A stretch of 64,000 nt of DNA, from positions 124,001 to 188,000 of the forward strand of contig NZ_BBRB01000003.1 of the NCBI RefSeq assembly GCF_000975055.1, read 5' to 3'. Numbering within the stretch: position 1 is the stretch's first letter; the number at the start of each line of letters is the position of its first letter. The notes under the pieces were generated by a model. That model was not told the origin of the DNA, did no database searches, and saw only the letters and a list, made by a program, of their open reading frames with translations. The position numbers and the translations under genes are program-made. The stretch is from Demequina sediminicola. GTDB lineage: Bacteria; Actinomycetota; Actinomycetes; Actinomycetales; Demequinaceae. Positions 24,734 to 35,069 of the stretch are shown piece by piece.

Positions 24734-26020
24734 CTAAGGGCGAACCTGCCCGTCGCCGTACGCGATCCAGGTCGTCGTGGTGAGTTCCCCCAGGCCCATC
24801 GGCCCACGCGCATGCAACTTCTGCGTCGAGATTCCGATCTCCGCACCCAGGCCAAACATGGCTCCGTCGGTGAAACGCGTCGAGGCGTTGACGATCACCG
24901 CAGCGGTGTCGATCTCGCTTGAGAATCGATCCGCGGCACCGATGTCGTTGGTGACGATGGCCTCGGTGTGACCCGTCGAGTATTGGGTGACGTGTTCGAT
25001 CGCCTGATCGATGTCATCGACGATGCGCACTGCGATGTCGAGGCTGAGGTATTCGTTCGCCCAGTCGTCTTCCGTGGGAGGAATGACGGTTGCCGATGCC
25101 GGCGCAAGGGCAGCGACGTCGTCGCCGGCATGGAATGTCACCCCTGCCTCGTGCAGCGCGGTCAGGACAGCGGGCAAGACGTTGGCGGCGGCATCGCGGT
25201 GTACCAGCAGCGTCTCCGCGGCATTGCAGACACCCACGCGGTGTGTCTTGGAGTTCACCACAATGTCCACGGCGCGGTCGACGGGCGCTGTGGCATCGAG
25301 GTAGACATGGCAGTTGCCCTCGCCTGTTTCGATGGCGGGCACAGTCGAGTCGCGCACGACCGCCTGAATGAGCGAGCGTCCACCGCGAGGAACCAGAACG
25401 TCAACAAGGCCGCGAGCGTTCATCAGAACCTTGGCGCCTTCCCGACCATAGGCGTCGATGGACTGGACTGCGTCGCGTGGGAGCCCGACGCCTTCAAGGG
25501 CGTCCTGCAGAACGGAGACAATGACCTCATTGGAACTCGCAGCGGCAGATCCGCCACGCAGGACCGCAGCATTACCGGACTTGAGCGCCAAGCCTGCGGC
25601 GTCCACGGTGACGTTGGGGCGCGCCTCGTAGATCATGCCTACCACTCCCATGGGCACGGCCTTTTGCACGAGGCGGATGCCGTTGGGCAAAGTGGACCCA
25701 CGCTTGAGTTCACCAACGGGGTCCGGGAGGCCTGCGACGTAACGCAGAGCATCGGCGATGGCGGCGAGGCGCTCTTCCGTCAGTTCGAGGCGGTCAAGCA
25801 GGCCCTCCGACATGTCGTTCGCGCGGCCGCGCTTCAAGTCTTCAGCGTTGGCCTCGACGATTCGAGGGGCCTGTGCCACCAGCGCGTCTGCCATTGCTAG
25901 CAATGCTTCATCTTTTGTGGTGCTTGTCGCGGTGGCCAGCGCACGGCTAGCGACCTTAGCTCGTTGACAAGCATCGAGAACGGCGGTTGTGATGTCCGGG
26001 TTTTCAGCTGTGTCGTTCAT
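24734..26020 (-). CDS. proA: Gamma-glutamyl phosphate reductase
   Basis: Reduces gamma-glutamyl phosphate with NADPH to glutamate semialdehyde, the second step of proline synthesis. The 428 residues match the family. [23 protein letters not shown] is the nucleotide-binding region, the catalytic Cys is in [15 protein letters not shown], and [20 protein letters not shown] closes the protein. I start at the ATG at 26020 ([12 protein letters not shown]). It follows proB after a 138-bp gap that contains a structured stem. Confidence 0.97.
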   Translation of the reverse strand: MNDTAENPDITTAVLDACQRAKVASRALATATSTTKDEALLAMADALVAQAPRIVEANAEDLKRGRANDMSEGLLDRLELTEERLAAIADALRYVAGLPDPVGELKRGSTLPNGIRLVQKAVPMGVVGMIYEARPNVTVDAAGLALKSGNAAVLRGGSAAASSNEVIVSVLQDALEGVGLPRDAVQSIDAYGREGAKVLMNARGLVDVLVPRGGRSLIQAVVRDSTVPAIETGEGNCHVYLDATAPVDRAVDIVVNSKTHRVGVCNAAETLLVHRDAAANVLPAVLTALHEAGVTFHAGDDVAALAPASATVIPPTEDDWANEYLSLDIAVRIVDDIDQAIEHVTQYSTGHTEAIVTNDIGAADRFSSEIDTAAVIVNASTRFTDGAMFGLGAEIGISTQKLHARGPMGLGELTTTTWIAYGDGQVRP

Positions 26021-26089
26021 ACCGACCAGTCTAACGACCGTGCCGACCCCTCCCGTCGGCCGCTTCTTTGGGCCCCACAAACGTCGAAC

Positions 26090-26135
26090 GGCACCTCGTA
26101 ACTGTTCCCCGTAGGGAGATCAGTCTCAAGGTGCC
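26090..26135 (-). other. Stem-loop in the proB-proA gap
   Basis: On the minus strand GGCACCT and AGGTGCC (7 bp) enclose ACTG/CAGT and an inner CCC/GGG pairing. It lies about 70 bp before the proA start in the proB-proA message and may affect proA expression or separate the two transcripts. Confidence 0.4.
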
Positions 26136-26158
26136 ATTCGCGGTTGGAGATGCCCGTA

Positions 26159-27280
26159 TTAAGGAGCGATCACCACAAGGTCGTCGATGTGGACGATGGG
26201 GCGCGCGAAGTGTTCGCCCAATTCTTCGCGTAGCTGGTCAGTGGTTTGACCCAGCATCTGCGGAATTTCGTGGGAGGCAAACGCGGACAAGCCGCGCGCC
26301 ACGACAACTCGGTCTGGTCCTACAAGCTCGATGGGGTCTCCGACGTCAAACTCGCCGCGAACGGCACGTACGCCAGCGGCCAGCAACGATGCGCGGCGTC
26401 CTTCCAGAGCAGCGACGGCACCGGCATCAAGAATCAGTTGGCCTTCAGTACGTGCGGCATGGGCGAGCCATGTCAGGCGCGCACCTTCGTGGCGTCCGGT
26501 AGGCATAAACAATGTGCCCACCGGCTCCCCTTCGAGCACTTGGGTGATGGAGTTGGCAGAGGTCAGGACCGTCAGCACTCCGGACGAAGTCGCGATGGTT
26601 GCAGCCTCGAGCTTGGTCACCATGCCGCCGGTGCCCAACGCTGAGCCGCGATGCGACACGTCGATCCCGCCGAGGTCTTCTGGTCCGTGGACCACGTCGA
26701 TGCGACGGGCACCGGGCGTACCTGGTGCCGCGGTGTAAAGGCTGTCGACATCCGTCAACAGCACCAAGGCATCGGCTTTCACCACAGTGGCCACCAACGC
26801 CGCGAGACGGTCGTTGTCACCAAATCGAATCTCGTCCGTCGCCACCGTGTCGTTTTCATTCACGATGGGCACCACGTCGAGCGCCAGGAGCTGCTCTAGC
26901 GCACGTTCAGCATTGCCGTAGTGCCCACGACGAACCACATCATCCTCAGTCAGAAGCACCTGACCTACGTGAAGGCCGTGAGAGGCGAACTCGCGTGAGT
27001 ACGCGGCAATGAGCATGCCCTGCCCGACCGATGCCGTGGCTTGGGCGGTCTTCAACGAACGTGGACGTGCTGGAAGGCCCAGAGGGCCGATGCCCGCAGC
27101 GATGGATCCCGACGTGACCAGAACGACTTGCTTACCCCTGGCGTGCCAAGCGGAGAGCGCCTCGACCAGGTTTCCCAATGCAGTCTCGTTGAGGTGGCCA
27201 TCTTCACCCGTCAAAGACGACGAGCCAATCTTGACCACAATGCGTTGGGCCTGAGTTACTTGATCACGCGGTTCTGTCAC
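26159..27280 (-). CDS. proB: Glutamate 5-kinase
   Basis: Phosphorylates glutamate with ATP, the first and feedback-controlled step of proline synthesis. There is an amino-acid kinase domain (about 1-260) with IVVKIGSSSLTG, VVLVTSGSIAAGIG, PIVNENDTVATDEIRFGDND and ALGTGGMVTKLEAA, followed by a C-terminal PUA domain (about 285-370). The GTG at 27280 overlaps the obgE stop by one base (TAGTG), so it is co-transcribed with obgE. The total of 373 residues is normal for the kinase-PUA form. Confidence 0.97.
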   Translation of the reverse strand: MTEPRDQVTQAQRIVVKIGSSSLTGEDGHLNETALGNLVEALSAWHARGKQVVLVTSGSIAAGIGPLGLPARPRSLKTAQATASVGQGMLIAAYSREFASHGLHVGQVLLTEDDVVRRGHYGNAERALEQLLALDVVPIVNENDTVATDEIRFGDNDRLAALVATVVKADALVLLTDVDSLYTAAPGTPGARRIDVVHGPEDLGGIDVSHRGSALGTGGMVTKLEAATIATSSGVLTVLTSANSITQVLEGEPVGTLFMPTGRHEGARLTWLAHAARTEGQLILDAGAVAALEGRRASLLAAGVRAVRGEFDVGDPIELVGPDRVVVARGLSAFASHEIPQMLGQTTDQLREELGEHFARPIVHIDDLVVIAP

Positions 27281-28806
27281 TATTCGTCCTCCGTGGGATC
27301 CGTCCAATGTCCGGAATCTCGTTCAGTCCATAGTTCTTGTCGCGCAGCGGCCTTGCCGTCCATACGCTCCTTGTGCTCTGCTCGCTTCTCTGCGCGAGTG
27401 GCACGTCCGCCGTGGCGTTCGTGTTCTTCGACGCGTAGATCCGAGCCGCGCGAGCCTAGAAGTTCCGCACCTGCGGCCATCGTGGGTTCCCAATCGAACA
27501 CCACGCCGCCATCCCGCGGCCCAATGACGACCTCGGATCCAGGCACAGCTCCTGCCTTGAACAGGTCGTCTTCAACCCCAGCCCGCGCCAATCGATCAGC
27601 AAGGTACCCCACTGCCTCGTCATTGGCGAAATTGGTCTGCTTGACCCAGCGCTCAACCTTGGTGCCTCGCACCTGGAAGTAGTCGAGCGCACCGTCCCTG
27701 ACATGCTTCACGGTGAAGCCGGAGTCATCCACAGCCTTGGGGCGAATGGTGATGGGCGCCTTCTCCACTTCAGGCTCAGCGGCACGGTGCTCCGTCACCA
27801 TCCGTGCGAGAGCAAAGCCCAACTCTCGCAGACCCTCATGGGACGCAGCACTGACCTCAAAGATCGGCATGCCGGTGCGTTCCAGGTCCTCGCGAACAAT
27901 CTGTGCAAGCTCACGACCATCCGGAACGTCAATCTTGTTCAGAATGATGATCTGTGGGCGCTCCGCGAGCGGGACGCCGCTAATGGCTTCGTCACCCGTG
28001 TATGCGCGTAGTTCCTGCGAGATGACGTGCAGGTCATTGACCGGATCGCGATCCGATTCCAGTGTCGCAGTATCAAGAACGTGAGCGATGACCGAGCAGC
28101 GTTCGATGTGGCGGAGGAAGTGGTGTCCGAGGCCTTTGCCTTCAGATGCGCCTTCAATCAACCCTGGCACATCGGCCATGGTGAAGCGTGACTCGCCTGC
28201 TTGGACGACGCCGAGGTTGGGCACGAGCGTCGTGAAGGGGTAGTCCGCGATCTTGGGGCGCACCTTGCTCATTGCTGCGATCAGCGACGATTTGCCCGCG
28301 CTCGGGTAGCCCACAAGGGCCACGTCCGCGATGGACTTCAGTTCAAGGATGACAGTCTGTTCGTCACCCGGCTCGCCCAGCAGCGCGAAGCCGGGGGCCT
28401 TGCGCTTGTTGTTCGCCAGGGCGGCGTTTCCCAGTCCCCCGCGACCACCCGCGGCGATGATGAGCTCGGCGCCCTCACCCACGAGGTCCGCGATGACCTC
28501 GCCGTCTACAGTCTTGACGATGGTTCCACTGGGCACACCGAGGCGAAGGTCGTCGGCGTTGGCGCCGTGACGATGGTCTCCTGCCCCCTGTGACCCGCCC
28601 TCAGCGATGCGGTGTGGTGAGTGGTGATAGTCCAACAGGGTGGTCACCTGAGAGTCGACGACGAGCACGACAGAACCACCGCGCCCACCGTTACCGCCAT
28701 CGGGTCCACCCAGTGGCTTGAACTTTTCACGGTGCACTGACGCTACGCCGTGCCCACCCTTGCCGCCCGCGGCGTGAAGTACGACGCGATCCACAAACGA
28801 TGCCAT
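27280..28806 (-). CDS. obgE: Obg GTPase
   Basis: An essential GTPase working in late 50S subunit assembly and stress responses. Domain order: glycine-rich Obg fold (about 1-160), G domain (about 160-340) with [30 protein letters not shown] and SAAS, then the C-terminal OCT domain (about 360-430) and a charged tail typical of actinobacteria. The ATG at 28806 gives the classical [11 protein letters not shown] start. The gene lies downstream of rplU-rpmA, as usual. Confidence 0.97.
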   Translation of the reverse strand: MASFVDRVVLHAAGGKGGHGVASVHREKFKPLGGPDGGNGGRGGSVVLVVDSQVTTLLDYHHSPHRIAEGGSQGAGDHRHGANADDLRLGVPSGTIVKTVDGEVIADLVGEGAELIIAAGGRGGLGNAALANNKRKAPGFALLGEPGDEQTVILELKSIADVALVGYPSAGKSSLIAAMSKVRPKIADYPFTTLVPNLGVVQAGESRFTMADVPGLIEGASEGKGLGHHFLRHIERCSVIAHVLDTATLESDRDPVNDLHVISQELRAYTGDEAISGVPLAERPQIIILNKIDVPDGRELAQIVREDLERTGMPIFEVSAASHEGLRELGFALARMVTEHRAAEPEVEKAPITIRPKAVDDSGFTVKHVRDGALDYFQVRGTKVERWVKQTNFANDEAVGYLADRLARAGVEDDLFKAGAVPGSEVVIGPRDGGVVFDWEPTMAAGAELLGSRGSDLRVEEHERHGGRATRAEKRAEHKERMDGKAAARQELWTERDSGHWTDPTEDE

Positions 28807-28859
28807 GTTCGTGCTCCTTCCTCGGGAGCGCAATTCTAATGCGCACCGGCCCAGATATG

Positions 28860-28895
28860 CGTCAGGGGCGCCACCTATTGGCGGCGCCCCTGACG
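28860..28895. terminator. Hairpin between rpmA and obgE
   Basis: A 13-bp inverted repeat (28860-28872 and 28883-28895) lies after the rpmA stop. There is no T-run; it may be a partial terminator that lowers obgE/proB expression relative to the ribosomal genes, or an RNA-processing site. Confidence 0.6.
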
Positions 28896-28916
28896 GAAAA
28901 CTCTTGTGTGGTGAAG

Positions 28917-29168
28917 TTAGACAGCCACCACGTCGACGACCTTGCGGCCACGACGGTTCGTGAACTGCACCGTTCCTGCCTCGAGGGCGAAGAGGGTGTC
29001 GTCCTTACCGCGGCCAACGTTGTTGCCGGGGTGGTGGTGGGTTCCACGCTGGCGGATCAGGATCTCGCCTGCAGAAACAACCTCGCCACCGAAACGCTTC
29101 ACGCCCAGGTACTGAGCGTTCGAATCGCGACCGTTGCGCGAGGAACTCGCGCCCTTCTTATGTGCCAT
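28917..29168 (-). CDS. rpmA: 50S ribosomal protein L27
   Basis: An 83-residue ribosomal protein with the conserved start [19 protein letters not shown] and the block [21 protein letters not shown]. It begins at the second-residue Ala form, without the N-terminal extension seen in Firmicutes that needs cleavage. It follows rplU after 15 bp. Confidence 0.98.
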   Translation of the reverse strand: MAHKKGASSSRNGRDSNAQYLGVKRFGGEVVSAGEILIRQRGTHHHPGNNVGRGKDDTLFALEAGTVQFTNRRGRKVVDVVAV

Positions 29169-29183
29169 GAGTCTCTCCTCAGC

Positions 29184-29492
29184 TTACTTAATGCCCGTGA
29201 CCTTCAGGCGCGTAAGCTCCTGACGGTGGCCGATGCGCTTGCGGTAGCCGGTCTTGTTCTTGTACTTCAAGATGTCAATCTTGGTTCCGCGTTCGTCGCG
29301 AACGACCTCCGCGGTGACCTTGACCTTGGACAGGGACTTGACGTCCGAGGTGACCTTGTCACCATCAACGAGCAGCACGGGAGCGAGCTCGACAGTCGAG
29401 CCCTGCGCCGCCTTGAGACGGTCGACGACGATGATGTCGCCTTCGGACACCTTCTCCTGGCGGCCGCCCGCCTTCACAATCGCGTACACCAT
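29184..29492 (-). CDS. rplU: 50S ribosomal protein L21
   Basis: A 102-residue ribosomal protein: start [15 protein letters not shown], end [19 protein letters not shown], both diagnostic. It is the first gene of the L21-L27-Obg run. The 137-bp gap to rne upstream should carry its promoter and leader. Confidence 0.98.
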   Translation of the reverse strand: MVYAIVKAGGRQEKVSEGDIIVVDRLKAAQGSTVELAPVLLVDGDKVTSDVKSLSKVKVTAEVVRDERGTKIDILKYKNKTGYRKRIGHRQELTRLKVTGIK

Positions 29493-29629
29493 GAATTAAT
29501 CCTTCAAAGCTTGTGGTTTTCCTGCCGCTGCCATGCACGGCGCAGGCAGGACTTGGCGCTTAAGCACCGACGAGCAAATATACGCTCCGCGACCCCTCTA
29601 GGTCAAACTGACCGGGGCCGCGGCCGCGT

Positions 29630-32149
29630 CTATTTCGAGGCCGAAGCCCCACCCTCGTCGCTTGCCGGAGCATCGTCGCTGGCGGCAGCAACTGCCGACG
29701 GCTCCGAATCTTTCTTCTCCGAGCCTTCCGCGGGCGCTCCATCAACGCTCGCGGCGGGTTCGGGGTTCGAGGCGGGGAGGTCGCTAGACGCGGCTCCTTC
29801 GCCCTCGTGATGTGCCTTCTCCGCTGCGGCAGCGATCGAGGCGAGCGTCGCCTTCACTGCCTCACGGGACTCTTCACGCTCGTCAAGGGCATGAGTATCA
29901 GAGTGACCGGCAGATGACACGTCCTCAGCAGCGGCATCCTTCTGCGGCTTCTTCTTCTGCTGTTGCTGTGGCTGCGAGTTGCCGCCGCTCTTGTTGCCAC
30001 GGCCACTGCGACGACGTTCAGGCTGCTTCTCGCTTGCCTCCGGCACTGGTTCACCGTGGACAAGGAATCCGCGACCCTTGCAGTGTTCACAGGTTTCGGA
30101 GAACGCTTCTACGAGACCCTGGCCCACGCGCTTGCGAGTCATCTGGACCAGACCCAGGCTGGTGACCTCGGCCACCTGGTGCTTAGTGCGGTCTCGGCCC
30201 AGGCACTCAATAAGACGACGCAGAACTCGGTCACGGTTGGCTTCAAGGAGCATGTCAACGAAGTCAACGACGATGATCCCGCCGATGTCGCGCAGCCTCA
30301 ACTGACGCACGATCTCTTCTGCCGCTTCAAGGTTGTTGAGCGTCATCGTCTCTTCGAGAGTGCCACCCTTGCCGACAAACTTGCCGGTGTTGACGTCGAT
30401 GACCGTCATGGCCTCAGTGCGGTCGATCACGAGCGACCCACCCGAAGGGAGCCAGACCTTGCGATCCATTCCCTTGGTGAGCTGCTCGTCGACGCGCGAT
30501 TCGGTAAACACGTCACTGTCGCCGTGGAAACGGTGGAGCCGCTCCATCAGATCAGGAGCCACCTGGCCCACATAGGCGCTCAATGAGTTCCAGGTATCTT
30601 CACCCTGAATCGTGAGTGAGTCGAAGTCTTCGTTGAAGATGTCGCGCACCACGCGGATAGCCATGTCGGGCTCGCCGCGGAGAAGCTTGGGCCCCTTGCC
30701 ATTGGTCGACTCGGCCTGAATGTTCTCCCACTGACGCTTGAGGCGCTCCACGTCCGCGCGAAGCTCATCTTCCGACGCGCCCTCAGCTGCCGTACGAACG
30801 ATCACGCCAGCATCGGAAGGGATCACTTCGCGCAACAACTTCTTCAGGCGCGCACGCTCGGTGTCGGGAAGCTTGCGGCTAATGCCTGTGACTCCACCGC
30901 CGGGAACGTACACAAGGAAGCGTCCCGCCAAGGAGATCTGTGACGTCACACGAGCGCCCTTGTGGCCGATGGGGTCTTTGGTGACCTGCACCATCACGGT
31001 GTCGCCAGGCTTGAGCGCCAACTCAATGCGGCGAGGCTTGCCTTCGAGGCCAGCGGCATCCCAGTTGACCTCACCGGCGTACAACACTGCATTGCGGCCA
31101 CGGCCGACGTCGACGAACGCGGCTTCCATGCCAGGCAACACGTTCTGCACGCGGCCAAGGTAGACATTGCCCGCCATGGACTGCTGAGCCTGGTGGGAAA
31201 CGTAGTGCTCGACGAGGACGTCATCCTCAAGGACAGCGATCTGGACGCGGTGGTCCTTTTCGCGCACCACCATCGACCGCTTGACCGACTCGCGACGCGC
31301 GAGGAATTCGGCCTCAGAAATCACGGGGCGCCGGCGCTGTCCATCACGGGAATCACGGCGACGCTGGCGCTTCGCCTGCAAACGAGTGGAGCCCTGGAGT
31401 TGATCGTCGGATGAACCGCCTCCGCCGTTGCTTCCGGAGTTGCCGCCCGAACGGGAGCCACGGCGACGGCGACGGCGACGCGATGAGCTGCCTCCCTCGC
31501 CACCATCTGCGCCCTCGTCCGAGCCATCGCGCTCATCAGACTTGGTGTCGTTGGCGCCGTCCGCGTCGGAGGAATCCTTGGCATCCGCAGGCTTGTCGTT
31601 GCGCTTTCCCTGCTGAGCCTTGTGGTCGTCAGAGTTGCCTCCATCGGCAACGTCTGGGGTCTCGGAGCCGGTGTCCGAACCGCCGTCTTGGCCGCCGCTC
31701 TTGCTACGGCCGCGCCCACGGCCGCCGCGGCGCCGGCGGCGCTTCGCGCTGTCACTTGAGCTGTCGCCCCCATCGCCCCCGTCACGCGGGCCTTGCGACG
31801 AATCAACGGAGTCACCCTGGGCATCGGCCTTCTTGCCCGAGCCACCCTCAGTGTCCTTCTTCGCATCGGCGGACTTCTTCGCATCGCCGGACTTGGAGCC
31901 CTGCTTGCCGCTGCCTTGCTTGGCGTTGCCCTTGCCTTCAGAGCCCGAGTCCGATGGGGAGTCAGGTGCCGACTTCTGGGAGTTCCCAGACTTCTTGGCA
32001 CCGCCTGATTTCTTCTCGCTGGGCTCAGACTTCTTGCCAGAACTTGGAGGGCCTGCAGGGGCGGAAGCACGACGTGGCGCGGCCGGCTCTGGAGCCTGGA
32101 AAATCACGGCAGTTGTGGGTGCTTCGGGTGTGGTCTTGTCCTCGCTCAA
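29630..32149 (-). CDS. rne: Ribonuclease E/G
   Basis: The main endoribonuclease for mRNA decay and rRNA/tRNA processing. Of 839 residues, about 1-280 are disordered and rich in Lys, Ser, Gly, Asp and Arg. Then come an S1 domain (YLGRVQNVLPGMEAAFVDVG), the 5'-sensor/RNase H-like region and the DNase I-like catalytic part with D585 in TVIDVNTGKFVG and IIVVDFVDM. The zinc link is CEHCKGRGF, and an Ala/Glu/Ser-rich tail follows. The start is TTG at 32149 (TTG AGC GAG GAC) with GAGGT upstream; I see no better ATG. Long disordered N-termini are usual in actinobacterial RNase E. Confidence 0.94.
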   Translation of the reverse strand: MSEDKTTPEAPTTAVIFQAPEPAAPRRASAPAGPPSSGKKSEPSEKKSGGAKKSGNSQKSAPDSPSDSGSEGKGNAKQGSGKQGSKSGDAKKSADAKKDTEGGSGKKADAQGDSVDSSQGPRDGGDGGDSSSDSAKRRRRRGGRGRGRSKSGGQDGGSDTGSETPDVADGGNSDDHKAQQGKRNDKPADAKDSSDADGANDTKSDERDGSDEGADGGEGGSSSRRRRRRRGSRSGGNSGSNGGGGSSDDQLQGSTRLQAKRQRRRDSRDGQRRRPVISEAEFLARRESVKRSMVVREKDHRVQIAVLEDDVLVEHYVSHQAQQSMAGNVYLGRVQNVLPGMEAAFVDVGRGRNAVLYAGEVNWDAAGLEGKPRRIELALKPGDTVMVQVTKDPIGHKGARVTSQISLAGRFLVYVPGGGVTGISRKLPDTERARLKKLLREVIPSDAGVIVRTAAEGASEDELRADVERLKRQWENIQAESTNGKGPKLLRGEPDMAIRVVRDIFNEDFDSLTIQGEDTWNSLSAYVGQVAPDLMERLHRFHGDSDVFTESRVDEQLTKGMDRKVWLPSGGSLVIDRTEAMTVIDVNTGKFVGKGGTLEETMTLNNLEAAEEIVRQLRLRDIGGIIVVDFVDMLLEANRDRVLRRLIECLGRDRTKHQVAEVTSLGLVQMTRKRVGQGLVEAFSETCEHCKGRGFLVHGEPVPEASEKQPERRRSGRGNKSGGNSQPQQQQKKKPQKDAAAEDVSSAGHSDTHALDEREESREAVKATLASIAAAAEKAHHEGEGAASSDLPASNPEPAASVDGAPAEGSEKKDSEPSAVAAASDDAPASDEGGASASK

Positions 32150-32556
32150 CGCGGGTACCTCAAATCGGCACGGACCACACTCCGCGCCGACACTGTTGTC
32201 GGTGGTGGCTCACAGGTTTGTGGCCACTTCAAGTCTTCAGGTCGCGGCGGACAGCGGCGCCTACTCTGAGAGCGCCTATCCCCGATGTCTCCGCTGATGG
32301 GCTGTAGCCCGGCGGGACCAGGACGGGACTGGCTGCTACGCAGTCGCTGCGTCTGTCGCGCGGTTGGCACCCGGTGTGGCTGGATGCGACCTGCCTCCCA
32401 TTGTGACACACGCCCTCATATACCGACGAAAGTCCCTGTTTCCAGCGTGTCACGACGACTGCAACACAATTGTTACCTGCTGGATATGCGGAGCGGTCTC
32501 CCACCCCCTGATCAGTCGCGATAGGTTCATTCACATGATCTTGGAAGGGACATTCC
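32150..32556. other. Divergent regulatory region, rne / cydABDC
   Basis: A gap of 407 bp without a gene I can support. It must hold the rne promoter (minus) and the cyd promoter (plus). Visible symmetric elements are the inverted repeat GTGACAC (about 32404) / GTGTCAC (about 32446) and the palindrome ACAATTGT at 32466-32473, about 85 bp before cydA. TTGTGA at 32401 matches half of a Rex site, but the second half is missing. No promoter is clear enough to mark. Confidence 0.5.
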
Positions 32557-34027
32557 ATGGACGTGCTTGAACTGGCTCGCTGGCAATTCGGCCTTACTAC
32601 CGTCTATCACTTCATCTTGGTGCCGCTCACTATTGGGCTTTCCACCCTTGTCGCGATAATGCAGACCGCCTGGGTGGTGACAGGCAAAGAGAAGTACCTG
32701 CGACTGACAAAGTTCTACGGCAAGTTGCTGCTGATTAACTTCGCCTTGGGTATCGCCACAGGCATCGTCCAAGAGTTTCAGTTCGGCATGAACTGGTCCG
32801 AGTACTCCCGCTTTGTCGGCGACGTCTTTGGCGCACCCCTTGCGATGGAGGCTCTGGCGGCGTTCTTCCTGGAGTCCACGTTCTTGGGACTGTGGATCTT
32901 CGGTTGGGACCGGCTCCCCAAGAAGGTTCACCTCGCCACTATCTGGGCATTCTCAATCGGGTCGATCCTCTCGGCCTACTTCATCATCGCCGCCAACTCA
33001 TGGATGCAGCACCCGGTCGGTGCTGAGTACAACGAGGAAACAGGACGCGCAGAGATGACAGACATCTTTGCGGTGCTGACAAACAACACGACGCTTGCCG
33101 CGTTCCCCCACGTCATTGCCACCGCGTTCCTTGTGGCAGGCACGTTCGTCGCCGGAATCGCCGTCTACTGGATGGTACGAAAGTCGCGCCAAGACAAGAA
33201 CGATGCAGACATCCCCATGTACCGCACCGCCGCGCGCTTTGGTGCCGTCACGATGCTGCTCGCTGGAATTGTGGTGATCGTCACTGGCGACATCCAGGCC
33301 AAGCTCATGTTCGACCAACAGCCCATCAAGATGGCGGCAGCGGAAGGCTTGTGTCATACCGAGCAACCTGCTGAGTTCTCGCTGCTAGCGATCGGAAACC
33401 TCGCCGGAGACGACTGTGATTCCGTCAAGCACGTCATCGTGATGCCCGGATTCCTCGGATACCTCGCGGACGGCGACTTCAACGCCGAAGTCACGGGCCT
33501 TGACGATCTCCAAGAGCACTACGCAGAGACCTACGGCGCCTATGACGAAGACGGCATACGAGATCATCTATGAGCCCAACCTGCTGGTGACGTACTGGTC
33601 GTTCAGGCTCATGATCGGGCTCGCCGCTTTCTCTGCCGCACTCTGCGTCACCATCTTCTGGCTCACGCGCAAGAACCGCGGCATCGACCAGGGGTGGATG
33701 CAGAAGCTCGCACTGATCTCGCTTCCCATGCCGTTCCTGGCTGCAAGCTTCGGTTGGATCTTCACTGAGATGGGCCGCCAGCCCTTCGTCGTGGCACCCA
33801 ATCCCACGGGCTTCAACCAGGTCACGATGCTGACCCAGGCGGGAGTCTCGGAAGCGACGAGCGTCACCGAAGTGGTGATCTCTCTGTCCGTCTTCACCGT
33901 CGTCTACGCCGTGCTCGGTGTGTTCTGGTTCCGCCTGATGAAGCGCTACGCCTATGAAGGCGCGCCGCACGTCGAGTATGAGGAACCGAGCGATGACGCC
34001 GACAAGCCACTCTCGTTTGCGTACTAG
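32557..34027 (+). pseudogene. cydA: Cytochrome bd oxidase subunit I, interrupted by a frameshift as read
   Basis: Subunit I carries haems b558, b595 and d of the quinol oxidase. The reading from the ATG at 32557 is normal CydA through ARWQFGLTTVYHFILVPLTIG (haem-ligand His) to about residue 330 (EHYAETYGAYDED), then stops at 33573. The rest of the family sequence continues in the +1 frame from about 33554: YEIIYEPNLLVTYWSFRLMIG, then GWIFTEMGRQPFVV, and an end at 34027. Joined, the two parts give about 497 residues, the normal length. An ATG at 33542 could in principle start the second part alone. A one-base error or true mutation near 33541-33570 is the simplest reading; cydB, cydD and cydC are intact in frame. 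Confidence 0.8.
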
Positions 34028-34040
34028 GAGGAACTGACTC

Positions 34041-35066
34041 ATGGATCTCGCACTCGTCTGGTTCATCCTGATTGCCGTCCTCTGGACTGGCTACCTCGTG
34101 CTCGAAGGCTTCGACTTCGGCGTCGGCATGCTGCTCGAAAAGGTCGGCAAGGGAGACAAGGGGCGCCGCGTGGTGCTCAACTCCATCGGCCCAATCTGGG
34201 ACGGCAACGAAGTATGGCTCCTCACTGCGGGTGGCGCCATGTTCGCGGCATTCCCCGAGTGGTACGCCACACTGTTCTCCGGCTTCTACCTCCCGTTGCT
34301 CCTCATTCTTGTGGCGTTGATTGTTCGTGCCGTGGCCATCGAGTACCGCGGCAAGATCAACGACGACCTGTGGCGCAAGCGCTGGGACTGGGTCATCATG
34401 GGGTCCGCCTGGGTCCCCGCAATCCTGTGGGGTGTGGCCTTTGCGAACATCGTTCGTGGTGTCCCAATCGATGAGAACTTCACCTACACCGGCGGATTCT
34501 TCAACCTGCTTAACCCTTATGCCCTGCTCGGTGGTGCGACAACGCTCACGCTGTTCCTCGCCCACGGTGCGATCTTCCTCACGCTCAAGACATCGGGCGA
34601 GGTCCACGACCGGGCTGCCGCGGTCGCAAAAACGATGGCCCCCATCACCCTGGTGGTCGCCGCAGCATTCGCCATCTGGACCCAGATCGCGTACTCCGTG
34701 ACGTGGACCTGGGCAGTTGTTGCGGTCGCGGCAGTGTCACTCCTGCTCACCTGGCTCTTTGTGAACAAGGAATCGTGGGGCAAGGCCTTCGCCACCAACG
34801 CCATCACGATTGCCGGCGCAGTGGTGCTGATCTTTGGTTCGCTTTACCCCGACGTCATGCCGTCGAGCACCAACCCGGCATACTCGCTCACCATCGACAA
34901 CGCCTCATCCTCCGACTACACCTTGATGGTCATGACATGGGTGGCCGTGGTGCTCCTCCCGATCATCCTGATCTACCAGGCGTGGAGCTACTGGGTGTTC
35001 CGCCGTCGCCTGTCGTTGGACCACATTCCAGAGCACAACTCGCTCACCTTCATCAAGAAGAAGTAG
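34041..35066 (+). CDS. cydB: Cytochrome bd oxidase subunit II
   Basis: A 341-residue membrane subunit of the high-affinity quinol oxidase, with about eight to nine helices. The start DLALVWFILIAVLWTGYLVLEGFDFGVGML, then GPIWDGNEVWLLTAGGAMFAAFP and LLTWLFVNKESWGKAF, are diagnostic. It follows cydA after 13 bp, with GGAGG before its ATG, and cydD starts 3 bp after its stop. Confidence 0.96.
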   Translation: MDLALVWFILIAVLWTGYLVLEGFDFGVGMLLEKVGKGDKGRRVVLNSIGPIWDGNEVWLLTAGGAMFAAFPEWYATLFSGFYLPLLLILVALIVRAVAIEYRGKINDDLWRKRWDWVIMGSAWVPAILWGVAFANIVRGVPIDENFTYTGGFFNLLNPYALLGGATTLTLFLAHGAIFLTLKTSGEVHDRAAAVAKTMAPITLVVAAAFAIWTQIAYSVTWTWAVVAVAAVSLLLTWLFVNKESWGKAFATNAITIAGAVVLIFGSLYPDVMPSSTNPAYSLTIDNASSSDYTLMVMTWVAVVLLPIILIYQAWSYWVFRRRLSLDHIPEHNSLTFIKKK

Positions 35067-35069
35067 CGA

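Noticed and set aside
24968-25900. 310-residue plus-strand open frame
   Set aside because: Antisense shadow of proA.
31411-32307. 298-residue plus-strand open frame
   Set aside because: Antisense shadow of the Lys/Ser/Gly-rich RNase E N-terminus and its upstream region.
32401-32420. Rex (NADH/NAD sensor) site before cydA
   Set aside because: TTGTGA is present, but the matching TCACAA half at the required spacing is not.
33500-34027. Separate gene starting at 33500
   Set aside because: Its first residues do not resemble anything, while the rest is the C-terminal part of CydA; it is better explained by a frameshift in cydA.
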